From Chloroflexota bacterium (GTDB lineage: Bacteria; Chloroflexota; UBA11872): 64,000 nt of DNA. How positions within the stretch are numbered: position 1 is the stretch's first letter; each line of letters opens with the position of its first letter. The notes below the pieces were generated by a model that was given only the letters and a program-made list of their open reading frames with translations, was not told the DNA's origin and made no database searches. This document shows positions 47,254-56,172 of the stretch, in pieces. The stretch is from positions 62,001 to 126,000 of the forward strand of contig JAJDZU010000003.1 in assembly GCA_022824495.1 (NCBI GenBank), read 5' to 3'. A program made the translations under genes and the position numbers.

Positions 47254-47368
47254 CTCAGGCCGCCTTTACCCGTCGGAACGACGCGCCGAGGCGCCGTCGC
47301 AATGAGCCTGCCCCTCACCGTAGCCGCGTCGCGTAGCCATGCCAACAGAGCGCGCTGGTACGCCGCCT

Positions 47369-48199
47369 CTATCCCTGGTCGTTTCGCATTCGACGCTCGA
47401 GGCGATCCAGCGCGTCCTGCGTGGCGCGAATCTCTCGCAGCAATTCTTCCCTCGAAGGCGGCGCCTCCAAATCTCGCAAACGCTCAAGTTTGGCTTCATC
47501 TAGATTGTTGATGATGATTGCAATGAACAGATTGAATACGACGAATGTCCCAATCACAACAAAGCTCACGAAATAGATCCAGGAAAGCTCATTCAATGCC
47601 ATCGCTCGATACATAACTTCCGTCCATCCCTCGAGCGTCACGATGTTGAATAACGTGAGCAGTGAAATGCCAAGATCGCGCCAATTCTCCGGGTCATGCT
47701 CGCCGAACAGATGAAAGCCAATGATGGCATAAATGTAGACAACGATACCCATCAGGAGCATGACATGCCCGACACTTGGAATCGATCGTACAAGCGCCGT
47801 TACGATCAGTCGCAGATCTCTGATGGTCGAAACCAATCGCAGCACCCGCAGCAAGCGCACCAGCCGGGCGATCATCGCGAACTGTCCGGTTGCTGGTATG
47901 AGTGCGAATACGATTATCAGAAAGTCGAATACGTTCCATCCGTCGCGAAAGTAACCGAGAATCCGCGGAGCCGATACCGTCATCTTCAGAATCGCTTCGA
48001 CGATGAATATTATGAGTGTGATCTGATGTCCAACGTCAATCCACTGCCCAAAATTACGATCGATCTCAGGCGATGTTTCAAGTCCCAGCAATAGCGCGTT
48101 GATAATGATGATCGCGATGATTGCAGCATCGAACGCCGTCGCTTCGGTAGTGCGACGTATCAGGTTCAACGCGGTGTGCGTGACGGCGGTCGGTTTCAT
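47369..48199 (-). CDS. Prokaryotic voltage-gated cation channel, TLEGW selectivity filter
   Basis: 276 residues from ATG 48199 (MKPTAVTHTAL); the open frame extends to 48268. One six-helix repeat of the BacNav type: S1 about 23-41, S2 57-73, S3 88-102. S4 has arginines every third residue (R112, R115, R118, R121), then come S5, the pore helix and filter T188-L-E-G-W-T-E194, and S6 with NLFIAIIINNLDEAKLE. The cytoplasmic tail is a predicted coiled coil (EELLREIRATQDALDRLERR), as in tetrameric BacNav channels. NaChBac and NavAb have TLESW. Gly at this position occurs, as I recall, in the calcium-selective CavMr of Meiothermus ruber, so calcium permeability is plausible. The gene is less GC-rich than its neighbours. 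Confidence 0.88.
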   Translation of the reverse strand: MKPTAVTHTALNLIRRTTEATAFDAAIIAIIIINALLLGLETSPEIDRNFGQWIDVGHQITLIIFIVEAILKMTVSAPRILGYFRDGWNVFDFLIIVFALIPATGQFAMIARLVRLLRVLRLVSTIRDLRLIVTALVRSIPSVGHVMLLMGIVVYIYAIIGFHLFGEHDPENWRDLGISLLTLFNIVTLEGWTEVMYRAMALNELSWIYFVSFVVIGTFVVFNLFIAIIINNLDEAKLERLRDLEAPPSREELLREIRATQDALDRLERRMRNDQG

Positions 48200-48729
48200 G
48201 ATCAATCTGGAGGAGGCGGTGCCATCGCTGCGTGCGGTCCCGGTGAATGGCGCACCGGAGAGCGCCACCGCGGGATCAATAGGCTACATCGGAGAGCGTG
48301 CGCGGAATCCGGGCGCATCCTAGCAGACCGGAGAATCAGGACCGTCAGTCGATGCCCGTCTGACAGCGAGGCAGGAAGGCGCTGTCCGGGAGCTGAAGTG
48401 CGCAGTCCACACCTTGATTCACCGGTACACGCCCCTCCGCGCGCAGCCCTGATCACCATCAGCGCTGGCGAGTCACCTGTGAAAGCGCCGGCGCTGGGAG
48501 TCGTGGAGAGTCGTTGGCATCGTTGCCGGTCGCGTGTGATCGTCGCGCCGTCGACCGTCGCAAGTCGGCTTCGAACTGTCAGAGAAGGCCTTCGTCGCGA
48601 CCCCCTGTCCGTTTCAAACGCACACTTATATCGAGCGGTGTACAGGCAAATGAAATCGAATGAAACTGGAGTTTAGTATAATGCTTGGCCTTCGGGATTC
48701 AGCTCTGCGAAACCGTCACCGATACGATC
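48200..48729. other. Divergent intergenic region between channel and cbiB
   Basis: 530 bases between divergent starts. No cobalamin riboswitch landmarks (no B12 box, no conserved core) are seen upstream of cbiB, in contrast to the btu operon. The right end is AT-rich with a short tandem-like aatgaaatcgaatgaaac and a near-perfect -10 hexamer. Confidence 0.5.
48677..48682 (+). promoter_or_regulatory. Probable -10 box of the cbiB operon
   Basis: TATAAT at 48677-48682 in an AT-rich patch of an otherwise GC-rich region, 48 bases before the chosen cbiB ATG. No strong -35 hexamer is visible 17 bases upstream. Confidence 0.4.
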
Positions 48730-49680
48730 ATGTCGACGCTCGATGCCTTCGCCCTGAACGCCGCCGTAGTACTCCTTGCGGTGGTTCTGGATCGATTACT
48801 CCCTGAACCGCCGAATGCCGTGCATCCGGTGGTTGGTATCGGCCGATTAACCGCCCTGCTCGAGCGTCTGGCGCCAACACGCCCGTTTGCTGCGTTTGTG
48901 TTTGGTTGCGGCATGGTTGTGAACGTTGCCGGATCCGCAACAGGCTTGGCCTGGATTGTCATGGTGGTGCTGGCGTCGATTCATCCTCTTGCATACCTCA
49001 TTGGTGGTGCTGCTCTGCTGCGAACGACCTTCACAGTCACTGGGCTCCAATCCGCGGCGCTCGAAACCGAACGAGAACTCTCACGGGGACGTCTTGATTC
49101 CGCGCGTTCGAGCCTTCGAAACCTGGCAAGCCGCGACGCATCGTCGCTTAGTCCAACCTTGGTGGCCGCCGCGGCTATCGAATCCGTTGCCGAAAACACT
49201 ACCGATAGCGTTATCGCGCCCTGGGTGGCCTTTGCATTCTTCGGCGTACCGGGCGCGATTGCATATCGAGCCATCAACACCATGGACAGCATGATCGGGT
49301 ATCGAGGCCGCTACGAATACCTCGGCAAGCCCGCGGCTCGTCTGGATGACCTGGTCAACCTGGTTCCCGCGCGCCTGAGCGCGGGCCTGTTGCTCGTGGC
49401 CGCCTCGCGGTCGATTCGCTCGGTGAAACTCGGGTGGCAAAACATGCGTCGTGATGCAGCCAGGACCGCCAGCCCGAATGCCGGCTGGACCATGAGCGCC
49501 ATGGCCGGAGCCCTCGGCGTTCGGCTGGAGAAGCCCATGCACTACAGCTTGGGCGACGGACTTCCAGGTCCCGTGCCCGGCGACGTCCGCCAAGCCGTGG
49601 CCATTCTCAATCGCGCGTCGGTCCTTGGCTTGGGCGTTGCCCTTGGCCTGCTGGCCGTGCGACATGCCGTCAGCGGCTGA
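48730..49680 (+). CDS. cbiB: Adenosylcobinamide-phosphate synthase (CbiB)
   Basis: Joins aminopropanol (phosphate) to adenosylcobyric acid at the membrane. About 316 residues from ATG 48730 (MSTLDAFALNAA); the open frame starts at 48685 but that lies inside the promoter patch. Family landmarks are DRLLPEPPNAVHPVVGIGR at the start, ESVAENTTDSVIAPW, YRAINTMDSMIGYR and the late SPNAGWTMSAMAGALGV. Four or five hydrophobic helices. First gene of the plus-strand cobalamin block; its end lies close to the decarboxylase start. Confidence 0.93.
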   Translation: MSTLDAFALNAAVVLLAVVLDRLLPEPPNAVHPVVGIGRLTALLERLAPTRPFAAFVFGCGMVVNVAGSATGLAWIVMVVLASIHPLAYLIGGAALLRTTFTVTGLQSAALETERELSRGRLDSARSSLRNLASRDASSLSPTLVAAAAIESVAENTTDSVIAPWVAFAFFGVPGAIAYRAINTMDSMIGYRGRYEYLGKPAARLDDLVNLVPARLSAGLLLVAASRSIRSVKLGWQNMRRDAARTASPNAGWTMSAMAGALGVRLEKPMHYSLGDGLPGPVPGDVRQAVAILNRASVLGLGVALGLLAVRHAVSG

Positions 49681-49699
49681 TTCTGGAGCGCTGGCCGAC

Positions 49700-50758
49700 A
49701 TGACGACGGTGCATGGCGGGCTCAATGATGCAGAGCTTCGCGCCCACGGCCTTGCCCGAGCCGATGTTCTGGACTTCAGCTCCAACGTCAATCCGCTGGG
49801 AGCTTCGCCGCTCGTCTGCAAGGCCGCTGCCGAAGCCGATCTCTCCGCCTACCCGGATCGCGACTGCCTTCAACTCCGCGAGACCCTGGCCGCACGGCTC
49901 GGCATTGGTGTAGACCATCTCCTGATCGGAAACGGCTCCACCGAACTCATCCACCTGCTGGCTCGCGCCTGCCTGGCTCCCCGCGATGACTGCCTGATCT
50001 TCACCCCAACATTCGGCGAATACGACGAGGCTGTCAGGCTCTGCGGCGCAAACGTGAAGACACGTCCAGCATTGGAGGCGACGGGATTAAGTTGGTCAAT
50101 TCCCCAGGCTGTCCGGGAAATCGAGACGACGCGCCCCGCCCTTGTCTTTCTCTGCAATCCAAACAACCCAACCGGCGCCTACCTCGACAGAGACGCGATC
50201 CTTCGACTGTCTGATGCGCTCGATCCGAGCGGCCTGCTGGCAGTGGACACGTCCTACGTTCCCTTCGCCGACCACGCCTGGAATCCGACGCCCCTGCTTG
50301 GTCTCGGAAACATCGCGCTCCTCCGATCCATGACTAAGGACCACGGCCTGGCCGGCGTTCGCCTCGGCTACCTCGCCGCGCAGCCGCCGCTCATCGAAAA
50401 GACTCGGCGCTTGCAGCCCGCCTGGAGCGTCAACGCCGTGGCTCAGGCCTTAGGGGTCGCGGCGTTGGCGGACGATACGCACGTGGCTGCGGCCCGGAGC
50501 GTCATCCGTGAATCCAAGACCTATCTGTACAACCAGTTGGCCGCGATCGACCTGCCCACGGTCCCTTCCGCGACCAACTTCATGCTCGTCCGCGTGGGCG
50601 ACGCCAGCAGAGTTCGCCAGGCGCTGCTTCGCCGGGGCATCGCCGTACGCGACTGCACCTCCTTCGGCCTGCCCGCCTACATCCGCATCGCGACACGTCG
50701 GCTGGACGAATGCGCCAGCCTGGTCGCGGCCCTCCGAGACCTGCCGCTGCATGACTAA
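49700..50758 (+). CDS. cobD: L-threonine-O-3-phosphate decarboxylase (CobD/CobC aminotransferase family)
   Basis: A PLP enzyme making (R)-1-aminopropan-2-ol phosphate, the arm that CbiB attaches. About 352 residues from ATG 49700 (MTTVHGGLND); ATG 49664, overlapping cbiB, is an alternative. HGG and DFSSNVNPLG at the N-terminus are typical of the family. IGNGSTELIHLLA binds the cofactor phosphate region, FLCNPNNPTG the PLP pocket, and the Schiff-base Lys sits in LRSMTKDHGLAGVRLGY. The neighbouring pduX would supply threonine phosphate, supporting this role over histidinol-phosphate aminotransferase. Confidence 0.88.
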   Translation: MTTVHGGLNDAELRAHGLARADVLDFSSNVNPLGASPLVCKAAAEADLSAYPDRDCLQLRETLAARLGIGVDHLLIGNGSTELIHLLARACLAPRDDCLIFTPTFGEYDEAVRLCGANVKTRPALEATGLSWSIPQAVREIETTRPALVFLCNPNNPTGAYLDRDAILRLSDALDPSGLLAVDTSYVPFADHAWNPTPLLGLGNIALLRSMTKDHGLAGVRLGYLAAQPPLIEKTRRLQPAWSVNAVAQALGVAALADDTHVAAARSVIRESKTYLYNQLAAIDLPTVPSATNFMLVRVGDASRVRQALLRRGIAVRDCTSFGLPAYIRIATRRLDECASLVAALRDLPLHD

Positions 50759-52280
50759 CCACGGTCCCGCCCAGGTCTTGATGGTCCAGGGCACCTCGTC
50801 CCACGCCGGCAAATCCGTCATCGCCGCCGCCCTCTGCCGCATCTTCGCCCAGGACGGCTACCGGGTTGCGCCCTTCAAGGCGCAAAACATGTCGCTCAAC
50901 TCGTACGCCACGCCTGATGGCGGCGAAATCGGCCGCTCCCAGGCGGTTCAGGCGGCGGCCGCTCTGGTTGAGCCCAGCGTGGAGATGAACCCAATCCTTC
51001 TCAAGCCGGAGGCCGACAACCGCTCCCAGGTCGTCCTGCTGGGCAGGCCGCGCCATCTGACATCGGCGCGCGAATACTATCGGCTCAAACCCACCTTGTG
51101 GTCGATCGTGACCTCGTCGCTCGACCGGCTGCGGGCTGAGCACCAAGTCGTCGTGATCGAGGGAGCCGGAAGTCCCGCCGAGGTCAATCTCCGGCACCAC
51201 GACATCGTCAACATGCGCGTGGCTCGCTACGCCGATGCCCCCGTGTTGCTGGTCGGTGACATCGACCGCGGCGGAATCTTCGCGCAGCTTGTCGGAACCA
51301 TGGTCCTGCTGGAACCGGAGGAGCGAGCCCTGGTCTGCGCCCATGTCATCAACAAGTTCCGGGGCGATGAATCGCTGCTCACCTCTGGACTCGACTTTCT
51401 TCACGAACGAACCGGAGTGCCTGTCGCCGGCGTCGTTCCGTTCTTCAAGGACATACACATTCCTGAAGAGGACTCCGTAGGCCTCAACGAACGTGCTTCC
51501 CCGGCGGCGGCCAATGAGATTGACGTCGCCGTCATGCGCTTGCCCTACGTCTCCAACTTCGACGACTTCGATCCGCTTCGGCACGAAAAAGGCGTGCGGA
51601 TGCGCTACGTGGCCCGCGCGGCCGATTTCGGCAGTCCGGACCTGGTCGTTATACCCGGCAGCAAAACCACCGTGGCCGACCTCGACTGGCTGCGCGCGCA
51701 GGGCCTGGCGGAGCGCATCTTGTCGGCGCGCCAAGAGCGGACGCCGGTGATCGGCATCTGCGCCGGTTACCAGATGTTGGGGACGGAACTCCTGGATCCC
51801 CACGGCGTCGAGTCGAAGGCGGAGTCAACGCCCGGCCTGGGTCTGCTGCCGACGACGACAACGTTCCTGCGAGAAAAGGCAACGCACCAGGTGCGAGGAC
51901 GGGTCGTCGGCAGCCACGGCCTGCTGCGCGAGTGCCCAGGCGCCGAAGTTGTCGCCTACGAAATCCACATGGGCGTGAGTTCCACTCCGGGCTTGGCCAG
52001 CCCATTCGCCCTCGACGTGCGATCACGACAGCCGGTCGACATGCCCGATGGAGCAATCGACGCCGACGGGCTCACGCTGGGCACCTATCTGCACGGTCTC
52101 TTCCACAACCGGGCCGTGCGGCGATCGGTTCTTGCCTGCGCCGGCGCCCGGCGCGGATTCCGCCCGCCATTCGCGGACGACGATCTGGATCCCAATGTCG
52201 AGTACGACAAGCTTGCGGCTTTCGTCCGTCAGCATCTCGACATGGGGCTGGTCTATAAGGCCATGGGGCTCCAGCGATGA
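50751..52280 (+). CDS. cobQ: Cobyric acid synthase (CobQ/CbiP)
   Basis: Glutamine-dependent amidation of adenosylcobyrinic acid a,c-diamide to cobyric acid. 509 residues from ATG 50751, overlapping the previous gene by 8 bases; the longer open frame upstream is the shadow of that gene. The N-terminal dethiobiotin-synthetase-like ATPase has GTSSHAGKS (14-22) and FKAQNMSLNSY. The C-terminal triad-type glutaminase has the nucleophile Cys337 in GICAGYQMLG and a late HGLF. Lengths and domains are standard. Confidence 0.94.
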   Translation: MTNHGPAQVLMVQGTSSHAGKSVIAAALCRIFAQDGYRVAPFKAQNMSLNSYATPDGGEIGRSQAVQAAAALVEPSVEMNPILLKPEADNRSQVVLLGRPRHLTSAREYYRLKPTLWSIVTSSLDRLRAEHQVVVIEGAGSPAEVNLRHHDIVNMRVARYADAPVLLVGDIDRGGIFAQLVGTMVLLEPEERALVCAHVINKFRGDESLLTSGLDFLHERTGVPVAGVVPFFKDIHIPEEDSVGLNERASPAAANEIDVAVMRLPYVSNFDDFDPLRHEKGVRMRYVARAADFGSPDLVVIPGSKTTVADLDWLRAQGLAERILSARQERTPVIGICAGYQMLGTELLDPHGVESKAESTPGLGLLPTTTTFLREKATHQVRGRVVGSHGLLRECPGAEVVAYEIHMGVSSTPGLASPFALDVRSRQPVDMPDGAIDADGLTLGTYLHGLFHNRAVRRSVLACAGARRGFRPPFADDDLDPNVEYDKLAAFVRQHLDMGLVYKAMGLQR

Positions 52281-53221
52281 AGGCGCCGTCGGCTGCGAGG
52301 CCAGCCAAATCGTCCGCGAAACGCGGTGTCGCATGGTCGCCCGGAACCTGCGGGGAACTGGCCCAGGGCCATTTGGACGGCGTGCCGGTGATGGTGACCT
52401 GCCCGATCGATGTTGGATCGCAGGCAATCGTCGAGGTGTCCGACGGCTCCGGTTCCGTCTGCGGGCCGGCAGATGCCCGGAAGGCACGTCAGGCTGTTGC
52501 GTCGACTCTTGACTTACTCGGTCGCCCGGAACTGAACGCTCGGCTTCAACTGCAAAGCGCCCTGCCGCGCTCGAAGGGCATGGCCAGCAGCACCGCCGAC
52601 GTGGTGGCGGCGATTGCCGCAACAGCGGCGGCCCTTGGATCGACGCTCTCGCCGCAACAGCAGGCCGAACTGGCCGTGGCAATCGAGCCCAGCGACGGCG
52701 TCATGCTGCCCGGCATCGCGCTCTTCGATCATCTCGGCGGTCGAATTGCTCGAACGCTTGGGCCGCCTCCGCCCATGCGAGTACTCGTTCTGGAGTTTGC
52801 GGGCGAAGTGGATACGCAAGCCTTCAACGCTCGGGACCGCAACCGTCGGGCAAAGGCTGACCAGGCCAGGTTTCGGGACGCACTCGATCTCATTTCTGCT
52901 GGCTTGGCTGGCGGGGATCCCGAGTCGATTGGCCGCGGAGCGACCCTCAGCAGCCTCGCCAACCAGGCAGTCCTGCCAAAGCCGCAACTGCCCGCCGCAA
53001 TGGAACTCGGCCGCGCGGCCGGAGCCGTCGGGGTGAACGTCGCCCACAGCGGCACCGTCATCGGCTTGCTCTTCGATGCCGACGCCGATCGAATCGAATG
53101 GGCCGCGCGCGCAGCGAGGCAGCGACTACCCGGAGTCGTCGCGACTCACGACTGCCAATTGACTGGCGGTGGCGCCGTTATCAGGTCGGGCACGCCGCAA
53201 CACGCATCCACCACCGCCTGA
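52277..53221 (+). CDS. pduX: L-threonine kinase (PduX-like, GHMP family)
   Basis: Phosphorylates L-threonine to O-phospho-threonine for the aminopropanol arm. 314 residues, ATG overlapping the cobQ stop (ATGA). The N-terminal SPGTCGELAQG (21-31) is the PduX hallmark. The GHMP ATP loop is PRSKGMASSTADV (97-109). The C-terminal VGVNVAHSGTVIGLLFD matches motif 3. The first 17 residues are a Lys/Ala-rich extension. Presence next to cobD completes a local threonine-to-aminopropanol-phosphate route. Confidence 0.9.
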   Translation: MKAPSAARPAKSSAKRGVAWSPGTCGELAQGHLDGVPVMVTCPIDVGSQAIVEVSDGSGSVCGPADARKARQAVASTLDLLGRPELNARLQLQSALPRSKGMASSTADVVAAIAATAAALGSTLSPQQQAELAVAIEPSDGVMLPGIALFDHLGGRIARTLGPPPPMRVLVLEFAGEVDTQAFNARDRNRRAKADQARFRDALDLISAGLAGGDPESIGRGATLSSLANQAVLPKPQLPAAMELGRAAGAVGVNVAHSGTVIGLLFDADADRIEWAARAARQRLPGVVATHDCQLTGGGAVIRSGTPQHASTTA

Positions 53222-53462
53222 TGGCAACGCTGCACGACGGATTCAAGCAAGTCGTCGTGGATCGACAGGCGTGCCCGAACTCGACAAGCGCGCGAACGGT
53301 CCACGAGCGGTCCGGACCTCCGTGACCTTAGGACCACCGGTCTGTCCGGGATCGTTGTACGAGGCGTGCGAGTCGGGCACGATCTGACGGGAAAATCACG
53401 CGTCCGGCTGACCTCGGACTCCAAACCCGGGCTCAGGCGCCCCTAGCAGTCGAGGCAAGAAA

Positions 53463-54932
53463 ATGACTGGCCACGCAAGCGAGCCGGTAAACCTGGGAAC
53501 TCGAAAGCACCTCTTCATCGATTTTTCGCTCGTCGATCAAGTGGACGACATCACCCTGCGCGTCAATCCGCCGAGAGTTGGTGGCGTGGCCATTCATCGG
53601 GATCGGGGATGGGAGCACCACCTCCAGTTTTTCAATAGCGTCATTGATGACGAAGGTCGTGCTCGTATGTGGTACGGGTCCAGCTACATGGGCGCCGGCA
53701 ATCTCAATTCCTTCCGCTGGGGCTATGCCGAATCTCTGGACGGCGTCCACTGGTACAAGCCGGAGCTTGGACTCGTCGAACTCAACCGCGTTCGCTCGAA
53801 CAACCTCTTGCTCGGGACGGCAGGGAGCGTATTCAAAGACCCAACGGCGCCCCCGGAGGAGCGCTACAAGGGCTATTGGCTAAACCTGGATCCGGATCTC
53901 GGGTCACCTGGATTCGGCTATTCCGCATCCTCCGATGGCCTTCGGTTTACCTGGATGGGTGGAAACGGCGTCTCGCTCCACGGTGATTCGCAAAACCAGG
54001 CTTTTTGGGATGAGCGGATCGGACGTTACGTCGTGTATTTCCGCAACTGGGTCCCCACCGGTTACCGCGAAAAGTGGCTGAGCGCCATAGGGCCGTGGCG
54101 GCGTGCGGTCGCGCGCTGGGAAACCGACGACCTCAATTCGCTTGATGGGTGGCAGCTCACTGATGCCCCGGTTGACATGGGAGGCTTGCGACTCACCAGC
54201 GAACTGCCGACGGTGCTCGCGCTGGACGAGCAGGATCCACCGGACATGGACATTTACACGCCCTCAATCGTCAAGTACCCCGGTGCCGATGACGTGTATA
54301 TCTCAACCTTCTCGACATACAGGCACTTCACCGAGGCGGAAATCCTCGATGCCGAGCCGCGCGGGAACGACGGTCTGATGGAGATTCAACTTGCCCTCAG
54401 TCGTGATGGGATCGCCTGGAGTCGCCCGGATCGTCGGCCCTACGTCCGGATCGATCCTGACGGACCGCGGTCGAAGATGATCTATTCGGCCCTTGGAATG
54501 GTCATCCGGAACGGTTCGATCTACCAATATGGGACCGCCTACGACCAGTCGCATGGGCTCAAGCGCAAGAACAATCCGGGCGGCCAGGTGATTTGGACCC
54601 GGCAGCGTTTGGATGGATTTGTCAGTGCCGACGCGGCCTACGGCGGCGGCCAGTTGATCACGAAGCCAGTCGTTATCGCCGGCGCCCGCCTGGAGCTCAA
54701 TGTCGATGCATCCGCAAGTGGTGACCTCCGCGTTGAGCTCCAGGACGCCCGGGGACGGAGCATCGAGGGCTACACGCTGGATGAGTGCGACCGGGTATTG
54801 GGCAACCACCTTCGCCGCGTCGTGACCTGGAACGGCAAGGCGCTGCTGCCAGCAACACAAGGTAAGCCGTTGCGCCTGCGGATTGCGATGCGCGGTGCGA
54901 AGCTCTACGCGCTTCAATTCGCGGCGGCATAG
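53463..54932 (+). CDS. Glycosidase-like beta-propeller protein, paralogue 2
   Basis: 489 residues. Blade signatures are GYAESLDGVHWYKPEL, GYSASSDGLRFTW and LALSRDGIAWSRPDRR, with a C-terminal beta-sandwich (about 385-489: LELNVDASASGDLRVELQD, IEGYTLDECD) that resembles the C-terminal domain of the 508-residue protein at 43.7 kb. No signal peptide. It sits at the 3' end of the plus-strand cobalamin block, 241 bases after pduX, and converges on cobU; no obvious link to B12. GH32/GH43-like fold inferred; catalytic residues not assigned. Confidence 0.65.
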   Translation: MTGHASEPVNLGTRKHLFIDFSLVDQVDDITLRVNPPRVGGVAIHRDRGWEHHLQFFNSVIDDEGRARMWYGSSYMGAGNLNSFRWGYAESLDGVHWYKPELGLVELNRVRSNNLLLGTAGSVFKDPTAPPEERYKGYWLNLDPDLGSPGFGYSASSDGLRFTWMGGNGVSLHGDSQNQAFWDERIGRYVVYFRNWVPTGYREKWLSAIGPWRRAVARWETDDLNSLDGWQLTDAPVDMGGLRLTSELPTVLALDEQDPPDMDIYTPSIVKYPGADDVYISTFSTYRHFTEAEILDAEPRGNDGLMEIQLALSRDGIAWSRPDRRPYVRIDPDGPRSKMIYSALGMVIRNGSIYQYGTAYDQSHGLKRKNNPGGQVIWTRQRLDGFVSADAAYGGGQLITKPVVIAGARLELNVDASASGDLRVELQDARGRSIEGYTLDECDRVLGNHLRRVVTWNGKALLPATQGKPLRLRIAMRGAKLYALQFAAA

Positions 54933-54976
54933 CGCAATGTCGCAGGGTTCGCGGCCCGCGGCGACCCGAGGCCCCT

Positions 54977-55528
54977 TCAGCGGCCCGTGACGCCCCCGGC
55001 CGTAAGGGCCACCGGCAGCCCCGCGAACATCACCGTCACGTCGTCGGCCGCCGCCGCAAATTGCTGGTTAACTCGCCCAAGCTCGTCGGCGTAGATCCGT
55101 CCCAGCTTGGTCGCTGGCACCACGCCAAGCCCCACTTCGTTGCTCACGACAATCCAGGCGGCGTTGTGCCGTTCGTACAACGCGAGCAGTCGTCGCGCTT
55201 CGGTCTGGATGTCTGCCCTGATCCCCTGTTCGTCCGGGTCCTGGAGCAGCAGGTTGCTGACCCACAGCGTCAGGCAGTCGATCAGCACGGTGTCGAAATT
55301 CACCAGTAGCGGCTCGAGCGCTCCGACCACGTCGATCGGTTCTTCCACCGTCGCCCAGTCCAAAGGCCGCTCCTCCCGGTGCGCCTGGATCCGCGCGGCC
55401 ATCTCCTCGTCCCCCGCCTCGGCCGTGGCCACGTACAGCGCTCGGCCACCGCGTTGCGCCAACTCCTGCGCGTATCGGCTTTTGCCGGCCCGAACCCCGC
55501 CCAGCACCAGGGTCAGGTTCCGGCTCAC
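54977..55528 (-). CDS. cobU: Adenosylcobinamide kinase / guanylyltransferase (CobU/CobP)
   Basis: Phosphorylates adenosylcobinamide and transfers GMP to it. 183 residues from GTG 55528, overlapping the cobC stop by 4 bases; the much longer open frame upstream is a shadow of cobC and cobS. The P-loop GGVRAGKS is at 10-17. The family segments LYVATAEAGDEEM, IDCLTLWVSNLL and VSNEVGLGVVP follow, ending with the typical ...GRVNQQFAAAADDV. Last gene of the riboswitch operon. Confidence 0.93.
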   Translation of the reverse strand: MSRNLTLVLGGVRAGKSRYAQELAQRGGRALYVATAEAGDEEMAARIQAHREERPLDWATVEEPIDVVGALEPLLVNFDTVLIDCLTLWVSNLLLQDPDEQGIRADIQTEARRLLALYERHNAAWIVVSNEVGLGVVPATKLGRIYADELGRVNQQFAAAADDVTVMFAGLPVALTAGGVTGR

Positions 55529-56163
55529 GAGGCATCGGCGGAATCGGCGCCCGCCAGGTGGCTCGTGTCGTTCCAGGACTCCAGCACGCGGCTGCCCTCG
55601 TGATCGGAGACGATGGCCAGCGCGGTGTTGTCGACACGGAACTTCCAGAAATCGGCGTCCGCCAGGTCCAGCAGACAGACCACAAGGGCCCGCAACGATC
55701 CGCCATGCGCCACGACCAGGATGTTCTCTCCAGGGGCGAGACTCTCGCTCGCGCGCGTAGCGAAGCGGCGAACCCGGCGAATAGCATCGATGGCGCTCTC
55801 GCCGCCGGGCGCGGTGAATCCCATGTTTCCGCCGGCCTCGATCCGCTCGGCGAGCGCACCCGGATTGCGCGTCTCGACCTCCTCGAGAGTTAACCCTTCC
55901 CACTCGCCGTACGAGAACTCGCGAAGGTCCGTTTCGTCGCTGATCGCCAGATCGCGGCCGGCGGCGATGATCCGCGCGGTTTCCGCCGCGCGCGGCAAGT
56001 CGCTGCAATACACCGTCGCGAACTTGACGCTCCGCAGCCGCTCGGCCACCAGCGTTGCCTGGCGCCGACCCTCGGCGCTCAGCGGCACGCCCGTATGCCC
56101 CTGCATCCGGCCCGTTCGATTCCACTCGGTTTCGCCGTGTCGCACGAGGTACCAGGTGCTCAT
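55525..56163 (-). CDS. cobC: Alpha-ribazole phosphatase (CobC, phosphoglycerate-mutase family)
   Basis: Removes phosphate from alpha-ribazole phosphate or adenosylcobalamin phosphate. 212 residues with the phosphohistidine motif RHGETEWN (His9), the second Arg region YCSDLPRAAETA, the acid/base Glu in LREFSYGEWEGLT and the second His in VAHGGSLRAL. The fold is shared with many phosphatases; the assignment rests on position between cobS and cobU (9-base gap, 4-base overlap). A C-terminal extension of about 20 residues is present. Confidence 0.85.
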   Translation of the reverse strand: MSTWYLVRHGETEWNRTGRMQGHTGVPLSAEGRRQATLVAERLRSVKFATVYCSDLPRAAETARIIAAGRDLAISDETDLREFSYGEWEGLTLEEVETRNPGALAERIEAGGNMGFTAPGGESAIDAIRRVRRFATRASESLAPGENILVVAHGGSLRALVVCLLDLADADFWKFRVDNTALAIVSDHEGSRVLESWNDTSHLAGADSADAS

Positions 56164-56172
56164 GTCGCTTCC

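Noticed and set aside
48176..48676. 166-codon plus-strand ORF between channel and cbiB
   Set aside because: Arg/Ser/Gly-rich composition typical of non-coding GC-rich DNA, and it overlaps the channel gene end.
48269..48729. Possible second cobalamin riboswitch upstream of cbiB
   Set aside because: No B12 box, no CACTGTAAGCG-like core and no paired arms could be found by eye.
50508..50750. Upstream extension of cobQ
   Set aside because: It lies inside the decarboxylase gene and has shadow-type composition; the ATG at 50751 gives the conserved CobQ N-terminus.
53222..53462. Imperfect inverted repeat (cgtgcccgaactcg / cgagtcgggcacg) as a terminator after pduX
   Set aside because: The arms are about 100 bases apart, contain a mismatch and no T-run follows.
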